This document shows, in pieces, positions 1 through 10,209 of a stretch of DNA of 64,000 bases (the first letter of the stretch is position 1; each line of letters starts with the position of its first letter). Made by a program: the position numbers and the translations under genes. This DNA comes from JAHIKV01 sp963733145 (GTDB lineage: Bacteria; Planctomycetota; Planctomycetia; Pirellulales; Thermoguttaceae), in contig CAVTCJ010000011.1 in the NCBI GenBank assembly GCA_963733145.1, forward strand, positions 1-64,000, given 5' to 3'. Below the pieces are notes generated by a model. The model made no database searches. It was not told where the DNA came from and saw only the letters and a program-made list of their open reading frames with translations.

Positions 1-35
1 AACCAAGCGCTCTAGCCAGGCTGAGCTACGCCCCG
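1..35 (-). tRNA. tRNA 5' half, probably tRNA-Pro (cut by window edge)
   Basis: Read on the minus strand from base 35, the sequence folds as the 5' half of a tRNA: acceptor CGGGGCG, T8-A9, D-stem GCTC/GAGC around a loop with AGCCTGGCTA, G26, anticodon 5' stem CTTGG and the TT before the anticodon. The anticodon lies outside the window. A first base of C and a CTTGG stem are typical of bacterial tRNA-Pro, so that identity is inferred, not seen. tRNAs are frequent integration sites, but no attachment repeat was found here. Confidence 0.75.
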
Positions 36-281
36 AATGTGAACTAATTACTTGTTGTATAATGACTTGTGACTACAGGTCTGTTTCTTGTCCTCCGTAG
101 CCAATCATCCCGCAATTGCCCAAATTCACGCCTTATGTACTCCAATTTAACGCCAATGGCGGACAGAGTACGCCACGTTCCGCCCCTGTCAGCCGGGCAA
201 CTCGTCTACCATACCAGGACCGCTCGAGAGCGTCAACTCTATCCCATCGGCGTGTGCGGTAGTTAATTGTCGGACAATGCC

Positions 282-518
282 TTAGAACGCTGCGCCGGCC
301 CCGACGCCGCCCTGGCCGCCCTTGTACATCTTGCGGAGTTTTTCGGACTGCTTGCCCTGGAAACCCCTGTTCGTATCTTGCACTCCTTGCAGCAGGTCGG
401 GCTGTTGCGACGCGGTCGGGGATTTGCCGCGGTTGGGCATGCCGCGGGCACCGTCGAACGTCCCCATGCCACCCATCCCCATGCCGCCACCCATGCCCCC
501 GGGAATCCCAAGGGATGA
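282..518 (-). pseudogene. Gly/Met-rich ORF fragment beside the IS, function unknown
   Basis: The frame is open from the left end of the IS630 element to a stop at 282. It encodes a Gly/Met-rich stretch (MGGGMGMGGMG near base 494) followed by a Lys/Gln-rich tail ending GGVGAGAAF. No start codon with a good ribosome-binding site precedes it on this side of the IS. It may therefore be the 3' remnant of a gene cut by the insertion, or only a chance frame. I do not recognise the family. The reading frame on the other side of the IS belongs to a different protein type, so the two flanks are not two halves of one obvious gene. Confidence 0.3.
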
Positions 519-526
519 GTTATACC

Positions 527-1063
527 CTACACGGCGAGTAGTGACACATTTTCAAAGGTTTGAAATCTGTGGGTGATGAGGTTGTCGATTTCGTCCTTGT
601 ACGTGGTCGTGAGCTGGTTGAGGCAGCGGTCAATGGCAGCGTGGAAGTCGGCGTAGTTTGTATGGTGGCGGCAATGCAGCGATTTCTTCTTGACAAACTT
701 CCACAACCGCTCGATCAGGTTTAGGTTTGGTGAATACGACGGCAGAAACAAGAGTTCAATCCCCAACTCGCAGGCCAGACTCTGTACCAGTTTACAGCGT
801 TGGTAGGCGGCATTGTCGAGCACCAGCGTGATCGGAGTCGTCAATCCTGCCGCGGCGATCTTCCGCAACAGTTCACACACCGTTTCCGCCGTTATGTACG
901 TGTGGTTGGTCACGCGGGTCAGTTCATGGGTGACGGCATCCAATGCGCCCAACACGTTGTACCGCTGTCGTCCAGACGCTCCGCGCACGAACAGGCGAGT
1001 TGCACACCACAGCCACCCCAGAAACGACCCTAACACGAAGTGAGCGGCGTCCACGAAGAACAC
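527..1063 (-). CDS. IS630-family transposase, DDE catalytic part (ORFB)
   Basis: This is the RNase H-fold catalytic half of an IS630/Tc1-mariner-type transposase. The three acidic residues are visible: FFVDAAHF (first Asp), TLVLDNAAYQ (second Asp) and SPNLNLIERLWKFVK (Glu). It cuts and joins the element ends at TA targets. The listed start is a GTG in the middle of the fold, so it is probably not an independent start. The frame stays open upstream to a TAA next to a T6A4 tract near 1111-1120, and the HTH-bearing ORFA ends in that same region. ORFB lies +1 relative to ORFA. Frame change or transcript slippage in the T6A4 tract would make the full transposase, but a sequence indel is equally possible. 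Confidence 0.85.
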   Translation of the reverse strand: MFFVDAAHFVLGSFLGWLWCATRLFVRGASGRQRYNVLGALDAVTHELTRVTNHTYITAETVCELLRKIAAAGLTTPITLVLDNAAYQRCKLVQSLACELGIELLFLPSYSPNLNLIERLWKFVKKKSLHCRHHTNYADFHAAIDRCLNQLTTTYKDEIDNLITHRFQTFENVSLLAV

Positions 1064-1100
1064 CGTCCGTTGTCCCGCACGGGCCGCGGCGAGTCTCGGC

Positions 1101-1592
1101 TCAATTTCTTCCTTTTAAAAAAGCCGCCTGTGTGCGGGCGTGCTCCTCGACCGATTGTTTGGGCGGTACGGGCACGGCAGCCACCTTGCGCCAGCGCAAC
1201 CCCAACCTATCGCGCAGAAACAGCCGGACTTGTGTGGGCCTACGAACCACGCCTGTCAGTTGCTCAATGCGGGTGCAAGCCTCGGCGATGGTGCGCGGCG
1301 GTCTTTCGCGGAACTCGATTTCCAACGACCCTTTATGCAGAACCAGATGGTTGGCCTTTCCCTTATAGTCAAAATGCCGCACGGCTTCCAATCGTCCCGC
1401 CTCGAAAAGGTCCAGCACCCGCTGAACGGTGCGCCGCCCCACTCCAGCCAACTGTGCGATACGCTCGTGCCGCTCTCCCTGAGACTTCAACCACAGTATT
1501 TCCATTCGCCGCTGAACACGTGGGTCAGGATGGTGATATCGTTCCCCGGCGATGGCCTGCTTCTCTTTCTTCGTGAACTCAAATCGGCGCAT
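1101..1592 (-). CDS. IS630-family transposase, HTH DNA-binding part (ORFA)
   Basis: This is the N-terminal half of the transposase. It contains a helix-turn-helix of the type seen in IS630 orfA (ERIAQLAGVGRRTVQRVLDL, around residues 46-65) followed by a linker region rich in Arg. I chose the ATG at 1592 because MRRFEFTKKEKQAI is the usual family beginning. The frame also opens further upstream (ATG at 1685). The protein ends AAFLKGRN at the T6A4 tract, just before the catalytic ORFB frame. It recognises the terminal repeats of its own element. Confidence 0.8.
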   Translation of the reverse strand: MRRFEFTKKEKQAIAGERYHHPDPRVQRRMEILWLKSQGERHERIAQLAGVGRRTVQRVLDLFEAGRLEAVRHFDYKGKANHLVLHKGSLEIEFRERPPRTIAEACTRIEQLTGVVRRPTQVRLFLRDRLGLRWRKVAAVPVPPKQSVEEHARTQAAFLKGRN

Positions 1593-1706
1593 CCATGCAC
1601 CTCGCTTTCCCAAAGACAACCCTTCCCGATCAATCTGCGTATGTTCTCTAATATTGCCCTTTTCGTCCACCCCAATTTGTGCCATATTCACCCACGCGCG
1701 GTATAA

Positions 1707-1918
1707 CACCCGGGTACGTCAGACACAGTGAGCCTCGTCTCGTCGAGAACCTCAAGGCCTCCTGGCGAAGAATCTGGAGAATTTTCCCCGTGGGCGGAAA
1801 CGAGCTGTCCCATACGACGATGGTAGCGCAGCACGCCTCGTGCTAGAATGGCGGCGACGGCTTGGCATCGTTGCTCAGCGGATAGACAGGATTCGGGGAT
1901 TTCGTTTGGCATCGTCAT
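1707..1918 (-). pseudogene. Small recombinase-associated ORF, 3' end cut by the IS
   Basis: The product begins MTMPNEIPESCLSAEQR and continues AVAAILARGVLRYHRR. This resembles a family of short basic proteins that I know from planctomycete genomes, often next to site-specific recombinases or transposon genes. Their role is unknown. The last residues before the stop derive from the right end of the IS630 element, so the natural C-terminus (a LEVLDETRLTV block is still present) has been replaced by IS sequence. No recombinase gene lies in the adjacent sequence. Confidence 0.5.
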
Positions 1919-2122
1919 AACCTCGCGTGTGGTTGCTGTGGGTTATGTATGCCAAGCGAAGTCGCGAACTGTCCAAGTTTATTCCGTAGGAAATACCGGT
2001 TGGGTGACAGTCTTCCGCGGCCACGATCGCTATTCCCTTGTCACAATAAATGTTACGTTTACAACAGTGCCGTTTGTGTCAGACACCTTTTTTCACCACC
2101 ATTTTCCCTTTATCTACACACC

Positions 2123-3211
2123 ATGAACGGACAACGAGTATTTATCCTGGGTGCTGGCTTCTCAAGACCGGCCAATATGCCGCTGTCCACAGAACTGCTT
2201 CCACTACTTTGCGATCAGCTTGAGAATAATGAGATGCGAGAGTGGCTTGACGGTTTACGGCAACGCTTGGCTTGGCTTTCGGGATGCGATGAGAACACAG
2301 ATTCATTTCTCCTGAACATTGAAGAGGTCTTCCACCACGCATATTTTGACATTGAAATATTCCGTCTCAAGCAACATCTTGCAACTGTGGGGCGAGGAGA
2401 CGGTCCTGCAACGCCGTGGAACTATGCCGAGTCAATTACAGCTTGGCTATCTCACCTTGAGGATGCGTTGCGCGACGTTATTCTCCAAAAAGATGTGAAT
2501 GCTGACCTTGATCCGATTGTACGCTGGGCAAGAACGGTTGATTCACAAGATGCAGTGGTAACGTTCAACTATGACACGCTTGTGGAACGAGCACTCTCAG
2601 CAGTTGCAAAAACTTGGAATCATGGAACGGAATCGCATGATGGGATCAAGATATTGAAATTACACGGCTCGATTGACTGGATAGTTGCTCATCGTTCTCA
2701 GAACTTCCCAAAGCTTGACCTAATGTTTGAGAAGCAGAACTTGAATCGTTCGGGGAAAGACACTGGTCATGTGGAAGACGATTATTGTTTGTGGCGATGC
2801 CGAACGCCCGAACAGCTAAAGAAATGGCTTGCCGGACGTGATCTTCAAGTGGTTCCAAAAGATGCATTGCCAGCTTCTGTCGGCATCGCAGGGTTGGGGG
2901 CATACAAGCAACCACACAAAATCCCTGGCTTGGGCCTCGTGTGGACGCGGGGTATGCGAGCACTCTACGAGGCCGATCTATGCGTCGTGGTCGGGTTCTC
3001 GATGTCGGAATTCGACACACTGGCGCAGATGCAGTTTGCGGAAATCGCACGCAAGCGCCAGGAAGACGGCCGACCACTGAGAGTGATTGCTGTCGATCCC
3101 CACATGAATGAGATGACGAAGAAGCGATTCGTTAACGTGTTTCGGCAAGTTGACTTTGTCTCCAGCCCTCACGAATGCATTGACTGGGGCAGGCTGAACT
3201 CGAAGATATAA
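2123..3211 (+). CDS. Stand-alone SIR2-like domain protein
   Basis: A protein of 362 residues with the SIR2-like (SIR2_2) fold. The dinucleotide-binding loop reads VFILGAGFSRP at residues 6-16. A FNYDTLVERAL block lies near residue 153 and KLHGSIDW near 182. The C-terminal part ends in a second Rossmann-like strand (LCVVVGFSMSEFD). Proteins of this type often act as NAD+ hydrolases in anti-phage defence, alone or with partners. That role here is inference. I start at ATG 2123 because the glycine-rich loop follows at once, as in relatives; the longer frame upstream has no domain. It is a lone gene, transcribed away from the IS, with no Argonaute, HerA or TPR partner nearby. Confidence 0.8.
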   Translation: MNGQRVFILGAGFSRPANMPLSTELLPLLCDQLENNEMREWLDGLRQRLAWLSGCDENTDSFLLNIEEVFHHAYFDIEIFRLKQHLATVGRGDGPATPWNYAESITAWLSHLEDALRDVILQKDVNADLDPIVRWARTVDSQDAVVTFNYDTLVERALSAVAKTWNHGTESHDGIKILKLHGSIDWIVAHRSQNFPKLDLMFEKQNLNRSGKDTGHVEDDYCLWRCRTPEQLKKWLAGRDLQVVPKDALPASVGIAGLGAYKQPHKIPGLGLVWTRGMRALYEADLCVVVGFSMSEFDTLAQMQFAEIARKRQEDGRPLRVIAVDPHMNEMTKKRFVNVFRQVDFVSSPHECIDWGRLNSKI

Positions 3212-3910
3212 AAAAGAAAAAAGGAGCCAGAGTCAAGAGTTGCCTGCCACAAACAGCGATCAAGCACTTGCCGATGATCGGTGGCGACGGCATCTGATGT
3301 TAAAGGCGACGCAGATAACGCAAAGCCCATAACCCGAGACGCGAATTTCTAACCGTCTGCCTGGGTTATGAGCCGCGCGAACATTTCTCATAACCCGGCG
3401 AAGAGAGTCATAACCCGAAGCGGCCGGCGGAAGAGAGACACAGAGACTTTGGCCCCAAATGGCCCAATTCCGGGCACCCTTCGGCTACGGAGCGATGTCT
3501 CTACTTCCGAACGAGAGACAGACGGCCAGAGAGATGGAGCGACGTAAGCTGTTGCGGAGACTGGCCTTAAAACGCGAAAGGCCGGGGCTTTGGGCCTCGG
3601 CCTTGCGTCTTAACCCGTGGGTACCGCATATTTCGATACCCCACGTTCAAGTGGTGAGAAACGAACCCTCTTCAAATATGTCGTGCCGGGGCGGAAGAGA
3701 CGAGGAAAAGGTTGCGAGCAGCTGTAGGGATTGAAAACATCATGGTTCGGCTTGGTGAGCTTGTGCCGTTTTCAAGTCAAGACAAACCCGATCCGATTTT
3801 CACTCCCCAAACTCCAATCCACTCCTCGATTTATCGCGCGACATACATTTTGAGCAGGATGAAGCGGGACTCAGTCATGTCTTTACGCCTTCCTCGCGTC
3901 GAATCATCCT
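3212..3910. other. Gene-poor gap with short repeats and a hairpin
   Basis: About 700 bases without a convincing gene. It holds four copies of the motif CATAACCC (3328, 3389, 3409, and inverted at 3361) and a GC-rich hairpin near 3570-3610 (GGCCGGGGCTTTGGGCCTCGGCC) that could terminate transcription. Short open frames here have no family resemblance. Confidence 0.5.
3328..3417. repeat. Clustered CATAACCCG repeats
   Basis: CATAACCCG occurs at 3328-3336, 3389-3397 and 3409-3417, and a near-copy CTGGGTTATGAG occurs in inverted orientation at 3361-3372. Spacing is irregular (61 and 20 bases). This could be a protein-binding array or the worn edge of a mobile element. There is no CRISPR-like regularity. 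Confidence 0.5.
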
Positions 3911-6900
3911 TCAACCTGATTCTCCAGGGGCAGTTCTCTCCGTGGTCGCAATGGCATATACTTTTCCGGCCTTATTCACCAGGGCGGTGGCGGTCAGCCA
4001 CACCTCCATGAGCCGGCCGTCTTTGGCGAGCCGCCGCGTGCGATACGGTTCTAGTACGTCGGCCCGGCTAAGCCGTTCGACGACGGCCAACTCATTCCGC
4101 GTGCCGGTTCTCCGGGATTCGGTCGCGGATGTTCATGGCCAGGGCCTCTGCCTCGGTCCAGCCGTACATTCTTTCCGCCCCCGGATTCCAGGCCAGGATA
4201 CAGCCCTCCATATCCTGCACCGTGATGGCGTCGTTCGCGTCGCGCAGCACCACGGCCAGACGGCGCAGGGCATTGACTTCCCGCAGCGCCTGCTGCACCC
4301 GCTTCATCTCCGTGATGTCCACAAAGGTAATCACCGCGCCCTCGATGATGTTTTCCACGGTGCGATAGGGCCGGATGCGCAGCAGGAACCACGCACCCGC
4401 CTTGGTCTGCACTTCGACCTCTTTGGGCGCCAGGGTGTCCAGCACGGCCTTCACGTCCGCCACCAGGCGGTCATAGCCCGTCAGGTTGGAGACGATGTGG
4501 TCCACCGGCCGCCCCACGTCGGAGAGGATCAGGTTGATCACCTGGGTGACGGCGGGCGTGAAACGCAGGATGCGCAGTTGATGATCCACGAAGATGGTGC
4601 CGATGCCCGTGCCGGCCAGCAGGTTGTTCATGTCGTTGTTGGCCCGCGATAGATCGACCACCTTGGTTTGCAGTTCGGCGTTGACCGTGGCCAACTCCTC
4701 GTTGACCGATTGCAACTCCTCCTTGGAGGTCTCCAGTTCCTCGTTGGTGGACTGCAATTCCTCGTTGACCGACTGCATCTCCTCGTTGGAGGATTTGAGT
4801 TCTTCGTTGGAGGTTTCCAGTTCCTCGTTGGTGGACTGGAGGTATTCCTCCTTGGCCTGCAGTTCCTGTTTGAGTGCGGCGATGCGCAGCGTCGCCGTCC
4901 GTGGCGCTCTCGCTCTCGTCTTCGCCGGCATCAGCGGCGGCGGCCTTCTTGTGCCGCTGCCGGCCCGCCGGCGGCGCTTCCTCAAAAATGACCAGGAACA
5001 GGTTCGGCTCGGCAGCCGCGTCGGGCCTTGGCGCCACCGGACGCACCGTCAGATTCACAGCGGTGAAATCGCCGTTGGTTTTGACCCGCAGCCCCGGGTG
5101 GTGCACCGGCTCTTTGTGCATCACGGCTTTGTGCAGGGCGGTGGTCAAATCGCGCCGCAACCCTTCGCGGGCCATCTTCAGGATGTTCATGCCGGACCTC
5201 GCCCGGGGTCGGTTCCAGGTATTGGCCGGTGCGGCCGTGAAGGTAGAGTATCTCGCCGCGTCTCGTTGACCAGCGCACCGACCGGGGCGTACTGTTGCAG
5301 CAATGCCCGTTCGGTCAACTCGCGCAGCGAAAACTTGCTTTCGCTGGGGCGCTTTTCCTGCGGTCTGTGGAACAATACCCTCTTTTGTCAGCGTGGGGAG
5401 ACACCTGCCCATGACCGGGCGGCGGACGCCGTGAACGTCCTCTTTGCGTTGATACAACTTCAACTTGCGATCCAGCGTGCCGAACAGGTCCGTGAACTCG
5501 CCCACGGTCTCGGAGGTGCCCAGGAAGAGAAAGCCGCCCGGGTTCAAAGCGTAGTGGAACAGCGGGATGAGCTTCTTCTGCAGTTCCCCGCTCATATAGA
5601 TCAACAGGTTGCGGCAACTGATCAGGTCGAGTTTGGAGAACGGCGGGTCTTTGATCACGTCCTGCTCGGAAAAGACCAGCATGTCGCGGATGCCTTTGTG
5701 GATGCGGTAGGCGCTGCCGTCCTGCTCCTGGGCGAAAAAGCGCGCCAGCCGTTCCGGCGAGATGTCGGCGGCGATGCTGGCGGGGTAGACGCCGGCGCGG
5801 GCCTGTTCGATGGCCCGACTGTCAATGTCGGTGGCAAACACCTGCAAGCTGGAAACCCTGCTTCAACGCTTCTATCTGTTCCTGGAGCAGGATGGCGATG
5901 GAATAGGCCTCCTCGCCGGTGGAACAGCCGGGGACCCAGACGCGGATGACTGCGTCGGCGGGCTTGCCGGCAAAAAGCCGCGGGATGACCTGTTTTTCAA
6001 GGGACTCGAATGCCTCCCGGTCGCGGAAAAAATTGGTCACGCCAATCAAGAGATCGCGAAAGAGAGCCTCCACCTCGGCCGGGGTTTGCTGCAAATAGTG
6101 GATATACTCCTCCACCCGCTCGATCTGGTGGACGGCCATGCGCCGTTCGACGCGCCGGGTGACGGTGTTTTGCTTATACTGGGAGAAGTCGTGGCCGGTC
6201 TGGGCGCGTAACAGAATGCAGATCTTTTTCAACGTATTCTCGGCCTTGGGGGCCGGGGGAGATTCCGGGCGGCGCGTTTTGCCGAACGCATGCGCGGCGT
6301 AGGCGATGAGTTGGGCCGGCATCTCGGCCGGCGGCAACGCATAGTCCACCAGGCCGGTGGCGATGGCGCTGCGCGGCATGCCGTCGTACTCGGTGGATTC
6401 GGGGTTCTGCGCCATCACCATGCCGCCCTCGCCCTTGATCACCCGCACGCCCTGGGTGCCGTCGCTGCCGGTGCCGGAGAGCACGATGCAGATGGCCCGC
6501 TCGTGCTGATCCTGGGCCAGGGAGCGGAAGAAAAAGTCAATCGGCAGCCGCTGTCCGCGCGGCGAACTCGGTTCCAGCAACTGCAACGTGCCGTTCAAGA
6601 AGGCCATGTCCCGGTTGGGCGGGATGATGTAGGCGCAGTTCGGCTTCACCGCCATCCCGTCCTCGACCTCAAAGACCTCCATGCGGGTGTAGCGCTTGAC
6701 CAGATCGGTGAGGATGCTCTTGTGGTCCGGGGCCAGAGTGCTGCACGAGGACAAAGGCCATGCCCGGGATCGGTATCGGCGGGCATGGCGGAAAAGAAGG
6801 CCTCGAACGCGGCCAGCCCGCCGGCCGAGGCGCCGATGCCGACGATGGGAAAGCCCGCGTCCGGGAGGACGCCCGAGTCTGTCCCCGCGGCCGGCTCCGG

Positions 6901-6990
6901 CTCCACCGGCGGCTTGAGCGGTGTGTCCCGCTTTGCCTCTTCCTCCGGCGGGGCCTCTTGCTTCAGGCTGGGTTTCTGCTTTTTAGTCAT
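3911..6990 (-). CDS. CheB-CheR-PAS fusion (chemotaxis methylesterase/methyltransferase sensor)
   Basis: A protein of about 1,025 residues. It starts MTKKQKPS at 6990. Domains in order: CheB methylesterase (FPIVGIGASAGG with the nucleophilic Ser near residue 55, then VLSGTGSDGT), CheR methyltransferase (VWVPGCSTGEEAYSIA for SAM binding, LISCRNLLIYM), a coiled coil made of repeated STNEELETSNEE units, and two PAS domains. No kinase core follows. In related proteins these parts adjust receptor methylation or work as a signalling scaffold. The frame changes near 6775, 6750, 5840, 5360-5190, 4920 and 4100; at each point the family continues in the neighbouring frame. The stop at 3911 follows the second PAS. 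Confidence 0.85.
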
Positions 6991-7024
6991 CACCGCTCCT
7001 CCAAGAGCTAACAAGTATCTGTGG

Positions 7025-7124
7025 CGTAAAGTCTGTGTAGGGCGGGTCAAGCGAAGCGCAGCCCCACCAACTGCGGGGAAAACGGTGGTGGGGCTGCGCT
7101 TTGCTTGACCCACCCTACTTTACG
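7025..7124. repeat. Palindromic MITE-like element
   Basis: A long imperfect inverted repeat fills the space between two signalling genes. The left arm reads GTAGGGCGGGTCAAGCGAAG from 7037 and the right arm is its complement ending at 7118 (CTTGACCCACCCTAC). The arms pair through CGCAGCCCCACC, and CGTAAAGT lies on both outer edges. It contains no ORF. The structure suits a small non-autonomous element or a REP-type palindrome. Confidence 0.75.
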
Positions 7125-7133
7125 TAACAGCAA

Positions 7134-8947
7134 CTAACAAGGAAGTTGGTTCCACTGCAGCCAGTAGCAGCAGAGTGCCTCCATCAAGGCCCCGAATTGC
7201 GAGAAGTCCACCGGCTTGACCAGGTAGCTGTTGGCATGCCCGTCGTAGGCATTGGCCACGTCCGTCTCGGCCGCCGAGGTGCTCAAGATCACCACCGGGA
7301 TGCGGCTCAGGCCGGGATCCGACTTGATGGTCTGAAGAACCTTCAGGCCATCCACCTTGGGCAACCGCAGGTCCAACAGCACCAGGCCCGGCCGCGGGGA
7401 CTGCTCCGGGTTGCTGAATTCCGCCTGGCGGTATAAGTAATCCAGGGCGGCCTGGCCATCGGCCACATGCATCAGCCGATTGGCCAAACGGGATTTTTCC
7501 AAACTCCGCCGCACCAGTTCGGCGTGGCCCGGATCGTCCTCCACCAGCAAGATGACCGTGGGTTCATCTTTCATGCAGGATTCTCCATCGTTTGGATTCT
7601 CGACGGCCTCGGGCAGGGTAAACCGGAAACAGGCGCCCTGGCCCAATCCCTGCGATTCCAGCCAGATGGTTCCCTTGTACAGTTCCACAATCCGCTTGAC
7701 CAGCGCCAGCCCCAACCCGGTGCCCTCGTGGTTCGGATCGAGCTTCTCAAACAGGCCGAAGACCTTCGCCTGGTGGCGGGGGTCGATGCCGATGCCGTTG
7801 TCGCGGACGAAGAAGACCGTGTCGCGGCCGTGCGGCTCGGCGCCGATCTCGATCCGCGGCGACGGCTGGTCGCCCATGAACTTGACGGCGTTCTCCACCA
7901 GGTTCTGCCAGATCTCCACCAAGCGGGAGCGGTCGCCGTAGCAGGGTGACGGGCTGGTTGCCCAAGCGCACCTCCACCCGCCGCTCCATGATGCGTCCGG
8001 TCACCGCGCCGAGGGCCTCTTCGACCAGCGTCTGAAACGTAACCCACACCGGCGGGTTGACGATGCGGCCGACGCGCGACATCTCCAGCAACTCGTCGAG
8101 CAAGCGAGCCATCTTGTCGGCTGCCGTGTCGATGTGGTGCATGTCCTTCTCGATCCGCTCGCGGTCGGACCGCGCCAGGTCCTGTTCCAAGCAGCCCAAA
8201 AAGCCCTTGATTGTCACCAGGGGGCTCTTCAGATTATGGGAGACCGTATAGTTGAAGCGTTCCAGTTCGGCGTTCTTCTGCTTCAGTTCCTCCCGGTGTT
8301 CCAGCTCGGCGTTCTTCAGCTTTAGCTCCTCCTTGCTCTCCCGCAGGGCCTCCTCCGCCCGTTTGTGCTCGCTGATGTCGCTTACCACGACGCGGCACAC
8401 CGGCGTGCCGTCAGCGTCCCGTGCCGTGGTCGCCTCCAACCGCGCCCAGAAGGGGGCCGCATGCACGCGCAGCATTCGCAACTCGCACACCTGCGGCGCG
8501 CCCGTTTCAAAGAGTTGTTTGCGGTGCCGGTAGTAGATGTCCTCGTCTTCACGGAATGATGAAGCGGGGCAACGGCCGCTTGACCAAAGCGCCTCTTGCC
8601 ACTCCCAGCAGGGTTGCGGCGGTGAGATTGGCCTCCAGGATCAGCCCCTGTTCGCTGAGGGTGACATAGCCGACCGGCGCCAGATCGTACAGGTCGAAGT
8701 AGCGCTCCCGCGAGGATTCCAGTTCCACCTGTGTCCGGTGCAGTTCCTCATTTTGCATCTCCAGCTCGATCTGATGCACCCGCAGTTCTTGGAGCAGGCG
8801 CCCGGCTTCTTCCGGCGCGGTGATATCCAGGTCGGCGGATTGTCTCTGCAACCGCGCCTCAGCCTGTTGCCGCAGATCAGCGGAACGATTGGGATTCTCG
8901 CCGGTCTGGATCATGGCTGCCCCGACCATTTCTTCGCGAGTGTTCAC
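7134..8947 (-). CDS. PAS histidine kinase fused to a C-terminal receiver domain
   Basis: Starting at GTG 8947, the order is: an N-terminal coiled region, a PAS sensor (RYFDLYDLAPVGY), a second PAS (VVVSDISEHKR), a charged coiled coil, HisKA with the phospho-accepting His in YTVSHNLKSPL, and HATPase (DNGIGIDPR, GTGLGLALVKR). It continues in frame into a CheY/Rcp1-type receiver (ILLVEDDPGHAE, LVLLDLRLPKVDG, YLVKPVD). The N-terminal module is nearly identical to the kinase at 15069-16913, so one arose by duplication. Frame breaks lie near 8548 (extra T) and 7935 (extra C). The receiver may have been a separate overlapping gene, since MKDEPTVILL could be a start at 7574. Confidence 0.85.
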
Positions 8948-9357
8948 CGCCGGAACCCCCTGCTTATAATGGTGTCACAGTCTTCGCCAGCAGCGGTACA
9001 GCGGTCGTTGGATAAGTCTACTTCTATTGGTCGAAAATTCAATAGCAGGCCGCGGTCCAATTGAGATCAGCGCTATCTGCTATATGCGCTACGCTTGACC
9101 TTGAATAAACACGTCTCGGCATTGCCACCTAAACCACCCAGCCTTGCCAGACTTCCTGTGTGGGATGCTTGGCCGATCAAACTGGCCTATGACGATGCGG
9201 AAAATTCGCACTTTTCTGGGGGGGGATGGCCTGATAAAATTAGTTTAGTTAGTTTTCAAGTTCTCGGTGCCTGGTTGAGCTTGGTGTGCCGTTTCTGCCT
9301 CCGTCCTGGCACTGAGGTGCCATGAACGCGGGTCGTTTTGCCCGCGGGGAGGCAGCT

Positions 9358-10009
9358 ATGTTGGTTCTGTCACGGAAGGACGGAAACGCGATCCATGTTG
9401 GGGGCGACGTTGTTGTCCGAGTCTTGCGAATTGGGCGCAGTCAAGTCAGGCTGGGGATCGAAGCCCCGGAAAGCACGCGGATTTGGCGCGAGGAGCTTTC
9501 CGACAGCTTCGGCTGGGGTTTGCTGCCGACCGCGCAAAGCACCGGCCAGTCCTCGGCGGGGCGGAGGACGGAGATTCTTCTGGTCGAAGACAACCCGGAT
9601 CATGCGGAACTCATCTCCCGCGTGCTCCGCGACTCCGAGCCGGTCGAAGTGGCGATTGTGCGGTCGGGCGAGGCAGCCATCGACCTGCTCGGGATCGGCG
9701 AGGGTCGGATGATTGCGCCCCAGGGCCGATACGACCTCATCCTGATGGATCAGTGCTTGCCGGGGACGACCGGCGTCGAGGTTCTGCGGAGGATCCGCAC
9801 CGCCCCCGATTGGTTCGCCACGCCCGTGGTCATGCTCACTTGCATGGACGATGAGAGCCTTGGTGGCGGATTGTTTTGAGGCCGGCGCGAACGCCTTCGT
9901 GGTGAAATCCGGCGACATGCGGGCCTTTCGCACGACCATTTCTCGACTCGCGGCTTTCTGGGGAAGCGATTGCCGCACTCCGAAACCGTGTGCGTGTTTG
10001 CCGAGATGA
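9358..10009 (+). CDS. CsrA-like domain fused to a response-regulator receiver
   Basis: The first 45 residues match CsrA/RsmA, the homodimeric RNA-binding regulator: MLVLSRKDGNAIHVGGD, then QVRLGIEAPESTRIWREEL with the RNA-contacting REE. A linker leads to a receiver domain (ILLVEDNPDHAELI, phospho-acceptor in LILMDQCLPGTTG, Lys in FVVKSGD). ATG 9358 is chosen because a GGGGAGG sequence precedes it and CsrA proteins begin MLVL. One frame change near 9853 separates the last receiver strands, which continue to a stop at 10009. Such a fusion would couple phosphorylation to mRNA binding. It faces the kinase-receiver gene across an AT-richer promoter-like gap. Confidence 0.8.
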
Positions 10010-10209
10010 CCGCCTCCATGCCGGCGATGGATGTCGGCAGGATAAGATCAAAACCGAGGAATCGACCACTTATCCCCAAGGGTGCAGCCGCGGCAGATGA
10101 GTGCTGACCGAACCGGCGGTTTGGGTCTCAGGGACGAGACGCTGCACCTTTTTGGTGTTTTCCTGGTCGGCCCGACGCACGCTTCCGCCGGACGAACGTC
10201 TCACTCGTC

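Larger units (their letters stand above)
519..1707 (-). mobile_element. IS630-family insertion sequence
   Basis: The element carries two minus-strand ORFs of an IS630-type transposase flanked by imperfect terminal inverted repeats. Both ends read inward as GTTATACC (519-526 and the complement of 1700-1707). A second matched block, TGACAC/TGGCAC, lies about 25 bases in. The ends contain TA dinucleotides, as expected for a family that duplicates TA on insertion. The element truncates a small conserved ORF on its right side. Exact boundaries are uncertain by a few bases because several TA steps are adjacent. Confidence 0.85.

Noticed and set aside
3328..3417. Possible CRISPR array from the CATAACCCG copies
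   Set aside because: The repeats are nine bases, unevenly spaced and partly inverted, and no cas gene is near.
4594..5949. A 451-codon plus-strand frame opposite the CheB-CheR gene
   Set aside because: Its repeats mirror the coiled-coil codons of the real gene and no family is present.
7134..8047. A separate short kinase or unknown ORF in the shadow frame at 7571-8047
   Set aside because: The kinase motifs DNGIGI and GTGLGLALVK lie in the other frame, and the shadow translation is Arg/Ser-rich without motifs.
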